NCBI GenBank assembly: GCA_963691655.1
Contig: OY829326.1
Coordinates: forward strand, 54,243,776-54,307,775
Length of the DNA stretch: 64,000 nucleotides
Reading direction: 5' to 3'
DNA from: Toxonevra muliebris
Taxonomy: Eukaryota > Arthropoda > Insecta > Diptera > Pallopteridae
Position 1 is the stretch's first letter; each line of letters opens with the position of its first letter. The position numbers were made by a program, and so were the translations under genes. A model generated the notes under the pieces. The model was given only the letters and a program-made list of their open reading frames with translations. It was not told the origin of the DNA and did no database searches. Shown here in pieces: positions 22,230 through 32,634 of the stretch.

Positions 22230-22623
22230 TATATTCCCCACAAAAAGTGGTTCGACATTCCCCAAAAGCTGTGTTCTACAAAATAGCCGCCCATTAGTCA
22301 CAGAACCAAATTTCATGCAAAAAAACTTTTTTCACTGTAAATAATATTCGCCCACAATGATTTGAAAAATATTTACCTGCTTGGTTTTACGAAAAAATGT
22401 TGAAAAAGTTTTAAAGCACAAAAACACTTTTGGAATCTCAAAAACCACTTGATTATCGCAGAGAGCACAAAATACGTCTCATCGGTTCGACTGCTAATGA
22501 AAAAATGAGATGAAGCTGAAATAATACGATGGCAAAAGTTTCGTATAGATCGAATATCAGATAATACAGTTAAAGCTAATGGTTTGACATTCCCCATGGT
22601 TCGACATTCCTCACACTCCCCTA

Positions 22624-23569
22624 TATAGGATGGTAGTTTCTTTCAATAATACTATTCAGTGAAAACAATTGTCTTGTAATTCTCATTTACTTTACAGCAT
22701 TTTCACTTAAGTATATAGATAGTTGAAATGAAGTAACTATCACAAAGATCACTGAAAAGGAACCTTAGCAGGTTCCGAAACGATCGTTTGATCTGCTGGT
22801 TCTATGTTTTTTTTGGTATTCTTCTGCCGTTATTCTTCATTTAAAGTCTATTAATTTTATATGATTAATTTTAAACATGAACACCCAAGAAAGAAAAATT
22901 TATTAAATAATTTTTTGTTGTTTTCATATGTTTTTAAATATTCCCTTTCTGCAAAATGGGCTTAAACTTAAAGACTTACGTGTAAAAGGAAAACACTAAT
23001 CTGAGAAATAGAGTTTTGATATTTTCCGACTTTTTTATATCTGCCATCTACAAGAAAGAAAAAAGCACCACCTAACTTCTTCAACCTAAACCTATGTATA
23101 TTTTCGACACTGACAAAGAGCGTGCTCTATAATTTTCATCTGTAACGAAGTTAATACAGCTCCTGCATAGATCGTTTACTACCAGACCCAGTTTTTTTTT
23201 TGCCAAAACGCTTCAAAAAACAATTCCCAGAAGCAAAGCCAAACAAAAAACTGCATTTTTTTATAGGGTAGTTTAATCTGAAATTCAGTTTTGGGACGAG
23301 AATGTTGAGAATAATTTCAGAAAAGTTTTGCTATAGGGATATAAGTAAGTAGAGAAGTGCGCTACTTGAAGTTATTGAAAGCTGAATGATGGTGAGATGT
23401 TAGAGAGTTCTCTTTCAAGGCATGCACTTTGCCTCAATGGCCAATCCATAGGGAGGCTATGGGGTATATAGCCCCTTCCAAAAAGAAGTTTTATTAAATC
23501 TGAAAATTGAGAATCAGTCAGAAAGCCATCTTTCTTATGGAGAGTTTTATAATGGTTTTTGCTCCGATT
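22624..23569. other. Non-coding stretch
   Basis: AT-rich DNA without recognisable genes or repeats. Confidence 0.5.
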
Positions 23570-24310
23570 TTTTATCTGTATTTAAGTTTGATTTTTCTTT
23601 TATATACCGTATTAGGCTTAAACTTTAAATTGAATTTTGATCGGAGTTTTAGTTAGATTTCTGATTTTCGGTTTAAATTCAGTCTGAATTATTACGAGTT
23701 TTTATATTTGGCGTGATTTTGGTTGGCGTGAGTTTTAGTCTGTTTTTTAGTAAATACATAAATTAGTAAATAAATTTAACGCCTGCATTTTGCACTAAAT
23801 TTTGTTCTAATTTTGAAAAATTTTTTGGTTTGAACTTTGTCGTTGCTTTTTGTGAGTTTTGATTTTATTTTCATCTGATTTTTAGAAACAGAGTTTGGTT
23901 TCCTTTTAGCTTGATTTTTGGTCTCCTTTTGGCTTGAATTTCAGCCTGATTTTTATTTGAAATTAGCCAACGTTTTGGTTTGATTTCTGTGGTAAATTTG
24001 GCCCGAAGTTTCGTCTGAATTTCGTTCTGATTTTGAACCAGTTTTTGGTCTGCTTTTTGTTTCGAATTTTCGTGTGATTCTAGACTCAATTTGATCGCAT
24101 TTTTGTGCTGATTTTGGCTTAACTTTGGCCTCCCTTTAGTTCGATTTTTGGTGTCCTATTGGTGTAGATATGAATCAGCCTTTTCGTTTAAATTTAATCC
24201 TAGTTTTGTTTTAATTTTTGATTCAAGCTTTTATCTCAATTTTAGTAGAAATTTTTATTAGATTTTTAGACTAGTTTTGTTTTGGATTTTGATCTCGTTA
24301 TTGTCTGATA
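23570..24310 (-). repeat. Degenerate CAGACCAAAA-type array, block 2, inverted
   Basis: Reads as TTTTGGTTTGAATTT, TTTTTGGTCTGCTTTT and TTTCGTCTGAATTTCG, the reverse complement of the units in blocks 1, 3 and 4. The minus strand contains a 72-codon frame (23871-24089) rich in K, Q, N and I, which reflects the repeat rather than a gene. Confidence 0.6.
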
Positions 24311-27300
24311 TTTATAGCATAATTATAATTTTTGTCGGCACGAAATTTCACAATTTTCTTTGCTGAATAGATTCGATAACTGTACACAATATACGCTGAA
24401 AAGATACCGAAGAAATATTTACTTATTTTTTAAAGTTTATATTAAAAAAAAAAAATGGTTTTTTTACAACGTGATAAGAAGCTATTGCTTGGAAAATCAG
24501 AATTTCGAAGCAGATTATCTCTATCATTTCAAGATTATTAGACAAATTGAATTAAAAATTTTTCAAAACGCGCTTTCGACTAGTTTGAGAGAATCACCTG
24601 ACCTTCTTCTTCTTCTTATTTTGTAGCTCAACAGCTCCTGGAGGGCCTACATAGACCAAGCTTATCCCATCCATTTATGTTGTGTGAGTAATATTTGTAC
24701 ACAAATGAAAGGAGTCCGAACGACGAAGCTAAAATTTTTTTTACTCGTTTTTATTGCCAGCAGAAAATATCTGAACAGTAAAATATATTTTCAGGAGAGA
24801 AACTGCCGCACTCTTTTTTCGCTTTTTTTATATGAATTTCTTTGCTCTTTTGAATTGAGAGCGTGAAAATTTTATATAAAAAAAATTTCATATAAAACGA
24901 AAAGAGAGTGTAGCACTCGGTCAGTGAATGCGTCTTTACGATGGCGTGGTCTTACCATGTGATTCGATTTAAAAGAAGCAATAAGAACTAGCTAAGTAAA
25001 TGATCTTACTGTGAAATTTTATATAAATTGCAACAAATTTCTTAATCCAAAATTTAAAGTTAAGTTTTTATGCTGATTTCAAAGAAAAAATGGATAGACC
25101 AGTAGTGAGTTTGACCAGCGACATAATAGCAGATACTTCCCATATTTGTAGAAAACCCCAAATGGACCCTTTCCCATACAACTGACCGACATATGAATTT
25201 CCAGCTTATTTCATTTATAGCATTAACTATGACGCCTAACCAGAATGACCAGAGTTCGCAGTTTTATGAATGTTCTACGCTACTCAAATCACCTCACTCC
25301 ACTCCTGCTTTCCAGGCTCCATTGAGTGACTAGCTGACGCTCTGCTAGATAGGGTCATGCATGCGAGATCAAACTCATCCGTCATACATACACGTAAGTA
25401 TATATATATGTATATGTATGTATAACCAAGATTGGTAATGGATCGGAATCGCTGCATATGTATGTTGTACACATGAGCTCTCGATGTGTTGCCCACATTT
25501 ATCATTTGATTTGATTTGTTCGTTTCATTTCATTTCTTGATGCTCAAAACTCAATTTCTTTTGGTTCATTCGTTTCATTTGATTATTATTTTTTTTTTTT
25601 TTGGTTTTTATTTTTTTCGTTATTAATAATTGCTAACAAGAAAAATCTATTTAAGTCTTGTTAACTTGAGATTAGCTTTTTGTTTTTGTTGTGGTGGTCT
25701 AATTGGTTCACATGATTTCTAAATTAAACAATAACAACATCAACCAACAAAGATAAACCAAAAAAAAAAATAAATAAAAAAATGTATTCAATTGAAATAC
25801 TTTTTTAACAATTTGGTTTTCGTTTGTGTGTTTTTTGTTTTTGGTGAGTGGTTTACACGGTTTAGATTCTAAATATGTATGGAAGTGGTACATATGTATG
25901 TACATGCCTACGAGCGTATGAGAAGCTAATAAATATCACTTAAATTGTTTTTTTAAGTGATTTATAAACTTTACGAGTACTTCAGAATGCATAAAAATTC
26001 AACTACCAAAGACGGTGAACACACTTTTTAAGGATTTAATTATTATTATTGTTGGAGAATGCACTGCGATCTATAAGTTCGCTTGGGCCCCTTCAAGGGC
26101 TTACTGTACTTCCATAAGTCCAACGCACTGGCATGGAAACGTGATTTTTTTTATCTAATTTCTAACATATCTAGTTTCAAGATTTGAGTAGTTATTGTTA
26201 GTTTCTCAGTAAAGAAAGATTCAATAAATAAATTAAAGTATACCTATAAAAAAACTTTATTAGAGTACAGATTGGCTTCTGGTATTTGATGTCCGCCCAG
26301 ATGCCTTCTTTGAGTATGAATAACTGCAGGACACTGCCCTAATTGACTTCCTTGACTTCTCTACAAAATCTCATTAGAAATAATTCTCAGGCTGTTTTGT
26401 TTCTCAAATTTTTTTGTTCTGCTTGAAGATGGAAGTTAAATGAGAAACAGTTTTTCAAAGTCCGGTCCATCTTTCAAAATAAAATTGTTATTTCAAAATG
26501 TAAAATTATAATTATAATTTTTTTTTATATAAATTTCCAAACACGGAGTTTTTTTTTAAGCATCTTCACCATTTGCTTTCAACTCACAAAAATTCATAAA
26601 AAGTCTTTACCATCTGGAAAAATTGTGTTTTTGTTTTCTTTTTTACTGTGATATTGGAACTTATAGTCCGACTAGAGCATACTTTTACATGTGAGCATGT
26701 TATCAGCGGTGGGCGATATTAGCGGGGACTAATCGCCCAATAATATCTATGACATCATCTGGGAAGTTGGTCACATGGAGACAATATGAGAAGACGATTC
26801 TCTTTAAAGGAAAGTGAAGTGAAGTGATATTTGTTTACCTTGGATTTTTCTCTAAGTTTTCTGACACAAATAGTTTTATGTTCTACAAGCTCATTGAAGC
26901 AATTCAAAGGGTAGAGCTTACAAACATATATCATAATCCGGTTCGATAATCTTCGATAGTTTAAATTTACAGATCAACCGTTGGATCAATATGCAATTTG
27001 ATTTTTTAATATCGAAGTATTTTCCTGCAGGTCGGAAGAAATTATTCGCTCGTGGAGACATCTGTGGATCCAGCAGTATATAATTTTTCATTTCAAAAAA
27101 AGCTCAGAATAAATAATGCAGAAATGGATTGGAAAGCAAACTTAAAATCTTGGAAAAAATTTTAAAAACCGTCGGCTTCACATTGGTGGATCCAGAGATA
27201 ACACTGGGATTTGAAAGGATTTCTTCTTTTCATTCCTTCCAAAATACTTTTAATAACCGCAAAAGATTTCCTTGAATCAGCTTGTCTTACGGTCACTGAA

Positions 27301-27650
27301 CCAAGCAAAATACCAGAGTAATATATCGAATTGATATGATAGTAGAAAATACACATTTAAATACACAAAAGCTTTGTGAATTGCCTTATTATTTGATATG
27401 TAATTCTGTGTAATGATAAATTCGTTTTCTGATTATGTTGGCGCAATATGCGTGAATATGTTATTAAATGGGAACAACATGGATTTACTGAAGCTTACTA
27501 GTGTTAAGTACACTTTTTTTGTGAATTTGTCACTTTACAAAAACAAAACACAAGCAACGCAAAGTGTCACGACGATTTTCGTTTAACTTAAGTTTTGAGA
27601 TAGAACAAGTAAAAGCCAATATTTATCATTGAAAATGGCTTTACTGTTTT
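24311..27650. other. Long non-coding stretch, no gene seen
   Basis: Includes poly(T) tracts and ACATATGTATGTAC-type words (25380-25430, 25880-25910). Short frames are not protein-like. I could not identify any transposon end in this 3.3 kb. Confidence 0.5.
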
Positions 27651-28209
27651 TCAAAATATTGAAAGTGTATTCCACTCCGAATAGGGTAACTCTAAAACAT
27701 GTGTTTTGAACGCATCAACCGCTTCTTCAGGCGACGGAAAACGTTGACCTCGCAATTCATTTTTCATATGAGGGAATAAAAAGAAGTCATTGGGTGCCAA
27801 ATAAGGACTGTAGGGCGGATGATCTATCAATTCGATGTTTTGAGTGCTCAAAAAGGCTCTCGTTTGAGCCAACGTGTGAGAGCTCGTATTGTCGTGGTGG
27901 AGGATGATTCGTCTTTGGCGGCTGGTTTTCCTTATTTCTCCGAACACTTCTGGCAAAGAAATAGTGGTGTATCAGTCAGAAATGACTGTTCTACGTTGCT
28001 CTAATGGCACGGTGGCCACATGTGCAGTTTTTCCGAAAAAACAGGCGACCATTTGCTTCGAAATGCTTCGTGCGCTAACAACTTTTGTTGGATATGGCTC
28101 ATTTTGGAAGACCCATACAGTCGATAGCTATTTAGTTTCGGGCTCATATGCATAAATCCATGATTCGTCATCTGTTACGATCTTATAGACATCATTTGAA
28201 GCACCGTGG
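27651..28209 (-). pseudogene. mariner transposase fragment, interrupted by hAT copy 2
   Basis: Catalytic half of a mariner transposase on the minus strand. From 28205: ASNDVYKIVTDDESWIYAYE (first Asp block), a stop, then VWVFQNEPYPTKVV, FFGKTAHVATVPLEQRRTVI, a stop, then an open run from 27956 to 27651 with IILHHDNTSSH (second Asp) and SPYLAPNDFFLF (third Asp), 34 residues apart, and FPSPEEAVDAFKTHVLELP. It ends at LSIF, before the usual C-terminal end. The N-terminal DNA-binding part is missing; beyond the hAT insertion only a few codons may continue. It is a different mariner subfamily from A and B. Confidence 0.85.
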
Positions 28210-29226
28210 TTGTGAAAATATTCATAAATAATTTTTATCAAACTGATTTTTAAATACAATAAATTTAATCAATGATGCACTTGATGCACCTATAAAATTA
28301 AAATTTTAGGAAAAATTTTCGGATTTTTTTAACCTTATCTTAACCTCAAAAAAATGGCCAAAAGTAACAAAAAATTCCCAGAATAGTCAAATTAAATTTT
28401 TTCAAATAAATATTATTCAATGTGCATTCTAATGCATTTTTTATCGTGAGGGACATAATTTCATTAACTCATTGACTTCCCACTACTGATGATGTACCCA
28501 ACCTCAAAAAATTTACCAAAAATAGTAGAGGCTCATTTTTTTCAAATGATCATCATTGGGAATTTGAGCCATTATCAATGATAAGGAACCCGGTTGGCGG
28601 TTGGCTTATATTCCCTAAATTCGTGAAGTCACAGCATTGAAAGAGATCTTTCTAGTCGTGGTGCTCTGAGCAATAATGCGTTAAAAAATTAATTTTAAGA
28701 TGGGTTTTGCTAATAAGATGGAGTTTTTGCGAAAGAATTTTTCACGCTGAACACGAATCTGAGGTCAAAAACTTCCCATAACGTAACGTTTTAGGAAAAA
28801 ATGGGGTTCAAGCAAGTCTTATTTTACAAGGATCCGATAATTTTTTCTATTTTTATCAATTTTTAAACTTTTCAAACTGATTCAGGACGAAACCTTAAAT
28901 CAAAAACAGTTACTGACCCAGAAATATAATGAATGCAGGAGTGTTCAGTATCACCTTCTCTTTTTGAATCCGTAGTCAAACCTCATGTCGAAGAAAACAA
29001 ATCGGTTTTGATCGCACAGTGTAACTAAGATTTCAAATTATTTTTTTATATTTGACTTTTTAGATAAAAAAAACCGATGGAAGTAAAAATGTTGTTAAAT
29101 AGATTTTATTTTGACTTTTTGTCCATCCATTAGCAATTAATCTCAAAAATTAGAATAAAGTTTCCACATTTCGGGGGCGAGGCCGTGGGTCAAAACCCCC
29201 AAAACCTCCCTCTAAATACGGCCTTG
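28210..29226. mobile_element. Non-autonomous hAT-like element, copy 2
   Basis: Homologous to copy 1 (7313-8391) nearly end to end. The right end is intact (TACGGCCTTG), but about 35 bp of the left end, including the TIR, is gone, so it starts at GAAAATATTCATAAATAATT. CACCGT flanks both sides (28202-28207, 29227-29232), a decayed or partial 8-bp duplication. It splits a mariner fragment. Confidence 0.8.
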
Positions 29227-30519
29227 CACCGTAATGTTCTTTTTCTTTTTGGGAAAACAAATGTGTGATTTAAAAAATAAATTAAATAATTTCCGAAAAT
29301 TTGAAATTTTTTGCATCTTGATACATATCATGAAATCATAATCCACTATACAAAGTTTTTATTGAACTTTCATACCTACGTATGCACATTTCCACACATG
29401 CATAGATACTTGCATACACACACATGTACATATGTAAGTTTACAAGTAATTTGTGATACAATTTGTTTCAAACGCAATTGACAGCTACAAACGCAGCAGG
29501 TGTCTGCTGTTCAAAACAATTGACTTTAAATAGGAAAAAATATTACGCGCTTTCACACACCAATACCTACACACATGCAATAATATAAAACATCTAAAGG
29601 AAATGTTAAATAAACCAATTTCATATACGCCATTGGTGGTGAAGGTAGTACGAACCAATATTGCATACAAAGTCTAAAGTTTAGACTCAAAAACTCAACC
29701 AACGCATAAGCTAAATACATACATACGAGTACATGGAAAATATTTCTGTAGAGGTATATAGGGTAAACATATAAATTATTGGAACTCAATTGCAAAATAC
29801 TATGCATCATTGTGGAATTGTGTTCATGCGAACTTCAATTTTTAGCCGAAATGAAAAAAAACTTCGGCTATATGTATTTTTAAAATTCGGTCGAAATAAA
29901 TGATAAATATGATAAAGAAATAAAAGAGATTTCTAGCTCAAAATAAAGTGTACAAATTTTTGAGCGTATAGTCTCCAGAATAGAGTTTGAGATATAAAAA
30001 AAAAATAATAGCAAAATAATTCTCAGTTGCGGACAGCCCGGAGTTACGAATTCAATAATTCACCAAAATAGTTTGTGAAATATTTGTGAAGAAAAGGTAC
30101 AGAAAAATACTAATACAGTGGGTCAAAGCTTTAGCGGATCCAGAGATTTCCGAAGGTGAAAGTTTTAATTATTTCATCACTTTAAAATTGTGTTTGATTC
30201 ATGACAAATGATCAATATATATGACATTTTCAACGGTAAAGGAAGGCGGGAGAGAGGGGGTTGGTTTAACGCCAAAACCGACCCTGGCGGGTCAAAGTGC
30301 CATAAAAATGTAATAAAAAAGTAAAAAAAATGCTTTAAAAAGTTAAAAAGTTGAACCACTTTCTTCGATTTATTTTAATGTTTTTATAAAATAAAAACAT
30401 TAATCCTTTAGTATCTTATATCCTTTGATACTTTAGACTTTTAGCATTTCAACTGTGCAATCAAATACTCTGCCTTTTTTTTCGAGTCGAGTTTTTTTCT
30501 GAAACTGTGTCTTTGGCCG
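29227..30519. other. Non-coding stretch
   Basis: AT-rich DNA with ACACACATGTACATATGTAAG-like tracts near 29400-29440 and GCCGAA/TTCGGC words at 29840-29895. No gene recognised. Confidence 0.5.
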
Positions 30520-30960
30520 TACCTTACTGGGATATTTTTAACGACCATTCTCATAGCGGTTTCTGAGAAGAGTGAGTAAACACAAGATGGGTGACAATTT
30601 TTCTTTAGCTCTTCTCCATATTTTGAGTTTTATAAAATTTTTATTCATTTTTGTACCGGAGCTCTCTTTAGAATATTTTTTGGATAAAAGAGAGACTAAA
30701 AATGGGTTCAGTGGACAACGAAAACATAGCGTAGAAAATTAAAAAAAAAAAATTGGTTGGTCAGTTGGCACTCATTCACACTCAGTTATGCCCTTTGGTT
30801 TTTTTTATCATTAAAAAAAAAAACGGTCAAAAATTAATTCCTTATACAAAAAACTTAGTGCACAAAAGTTCAAAAAAAAAAATTTAACTTTCCCTGTTTT
30901 TTTTTATGTTTTGCTCGCTTTGAAATATTTTTTAGCTTAGAGTAGACTAGGTTGCTTGGT
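30520..30960 (+). repeat. Dispersed repeat Z, copy 1
   Basis: Homologous to 37320-37510: shared order of CATTCTCAT, GCTC(C)GGAGC-like words, TTTGGAATATTTTTTGGAT and a following AAAATTTCAACAAAATC-type tract. Ends and class are unknown. Confidence 0.5.
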
Positions 30961-31063
30961 CCATTAATCCTTGGTTCATAAAATTGTTTCTTTGTTGGTA
31001 AGGTCCTAACTATATTCAAAAACTAATTGAGAGGCTGAGAGGAAAAGTGGTTTTACTTTTACG

Positions 31064-31185
31064 TTAAGAGCAAAAGCGAAACGAAATATGTTCAGAGCAA
31101 AAACGGAATAAATCAAAATACTGTTTTTGCTCTGAAAGAATTATTATACCATTTTTGCTCTTACTTTTAGCTCGTTTCATTTTAA
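31064..31185. repeat. Palindromic AAGAGCAAAAGC cluster
   Basis: Perfect 14-bp arms TTCAGAGCAAAAAC (31091-31104) and GTTTTTGCTCTGAA (31123-31136), enclosed by a second imperfect pair of GAGCAAAAGCGAAACGAAA and its inverse. It could be the outer end of the inverted-repeat element at 31240-32634, whose far side carries CTTTTGCTCTT. Confidence 0.55.
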
Positions 31186-31448
31186 ATCTAAAGCGTATCA
31201 TTTGTACCTTTCTTGTACTGACATTACATACATTATTTCACTTATGCTCAAGAATGATAGAATATAAGATTAGGCATTGCGCACGCAGGTTCGCCATATT
31301 GAACATTTTTTGGCTACGTCATACCAGACCTTTGTTTACATTTTTGTTTTGTTGAGAAAAAAAAAATTCCGGAACAATTTTTATAATTTTGACTCGAAAG
31401 CTTTACGGATAGCACCATCAGAAGCTTAACAGAAGTGTACCACCATAG

Positions 31449-32330
31449 GTTAGGTTAGGTTGGAGTGGCAGCCTTCTGCCTGAAAGCACACTTAAGCACA
31501 TTTAGGCTCATTGTGATACCACAGTACGGCGCGACTCCCCATTTACGGATTGGAGAACCATGAGGATTCCATAATGAATCTGGCTATGTCCTTAATATTT
31601 ACGGATGATAGCTCGGACAGACTAGTGAAGAAAGGTGAGCCCAGGAGTTTTAGTCTCCTACTGGCCAGGGATGGGCATTCGCACATGAAATGGAAGACAG
31701 TTTCTTCCTCCTCCTCAGAGCCGCAGCCCCGACAGAAGTCATTGAATGGCAGTCCTAGTCGTGCAGCATGTCTGCCCATTATGTAGTGTCCCGTGAGCAC
31801 CGAAGTCGTAATGCTGATGGAGTTTCTGCTAAGGTTGAGTAGCTGTCTAGTTCGTCTATTGTCCATAGTGGTCCATGTTAGCCTGGTAATACCACAGGTA
31901 TGCTCCGCTATCCAGGATCTTTTTGCTTCCTCAAGGTAGTTTTGCTTAATGGCTAATTGAATAGACGTAAGAGGGACACCAATTGTGCAGGAAGGTGATA
32001 TATCTGTAAGCTGCGAGCCCTGTTTTGCTAACTCGTCGGCATTGCAGTTACCTGAAATATCCATATGTCCAGGCACCCAATATAGGTGGACCTGAGAGTG
32101 ACTCGACAAAATGTTGAGTGAAGATCGGCAGTCGAGAACAAGCTTTGATGTAGTGAAAACAGCGGCAAGGGACTTGATTGCTGCTTGGCTGTCCGTGTAG
32201 ATGCAGATATTCTTATCGAATGAATCATTGCGAATAAGCCACTTGGACGCTGCAATGGTCAGGAAGTCGGAAAGAGAGTCTGAGATCTAGCTTACTAGAG
32301 AAGATGCCACAGCCGACTCTTTCTTCCAGT
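31449..32330 (-). mobile_element. Non-LTR retrotransposon 3' end with AACCT tail, minus strand
   Basis: The minus strand carries an RNase H domain followed by a C-terminal CCHC-like region and ends in a short (AACCT)n tail; the plus strand shows TAGGTTAGGTTAGGTTGG at 31446-31463. LINE groups that carry RNase H include I, R1 and LOA, so this is not the Jockey type at 6.6 kb. It is 5' truncated near 32330. Confidence 0.78.
31543..32285 (-). pseudogene. Retrotransposon RNase H and C-terminal domain
   Basis: RNase H removes the RNA strand after reverse transcription. Reading from 32285: LTIAASKWLIRNDSFDKN, ICIYTDSQAAIKSL (catalytic Asp in TDSQ), then HLYWVPGHMDISGNCNADEL (His and final Asp). The downstream part includes TGHYIMGRHAARLGLPFNDF and a Cys/His cluster CRGCGSEEEEETVFHFMCEC, as in the C-terminus of several RNase H-bearing LINE groups. 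The frame is open from this point to the stop at 31543, which is well preserved for a truncated copy. The frame is closed upstream by a stop at about 32286. The RT domain is absent. Confidence 0.85.
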
Positions 32331-32634
32331 AATATTGCGTATTAAAGTGCTCCGGATGAAAAATAATCAATTTTATTTCACAATTTTTGCATTTATTTAT
32401 CATTATTTATTACAAATTTATTAGAAGAAAATTTCACAATTTATTACATATTATTCATATAAATTCGTTTTTATATGAAAACGTCAGGTGGAAACGTAAA
32501 CAAATATCTGTCAACACACTGTAGCCAATCAGATCACTGCTTGAGGTCTGGTGTGACGTACATGCGAAGAAGATTTCACTTTTTAGCAGACTAGTGCGCA
32601 ATCTTGTATTCTATTATTCTAGACTTTTGCTCTT

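Larger units (their letters stand above)
20447..22621. mobile_element. pogo-like TIR element hosting mariner B
   Basis: The left end GGGGAATATGAGGAATGTCG and the reverse-complemented right end GGGGAGTGTGAGGAATGTCG form TIRs, and TA lies outside both ends (20445-20446 and 22622-22623). The word GAATGTCGAACCA recurs inside near both ends (about 20640, 22250 and 22595). Subtracting mariner B leaves about 900 bp. TA flanks and TIR style fit a pogo/Tigger-like Tc1/mariner relative, but there is no transposase core, so the family call is inference. Confidence 0.6.
31240..32634. mobile_element. Inverted-repeat element split by a retrotransposon insertion
   Basis: The left arm (about 31240-31345) and right arm (about 32470-32630) are inverted and share AGAATRATAGAATAYAAGAT, GCGCAC, ACGTCAYACCAGACCT and TTTGTTTAC in the same order. 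The intervening DNA is largely the retrotransposon tail at 31449-32330. Without it the element would be about 0.5 kb. Class and target duplication are not resolved. Confidence 0.55.

Noticed and set aside
27162..27356. 64-codon minus-strand frame near the mariner fragment
   Set aside because: No similarity to transposase segments and no shared orientation logic with the mariner.
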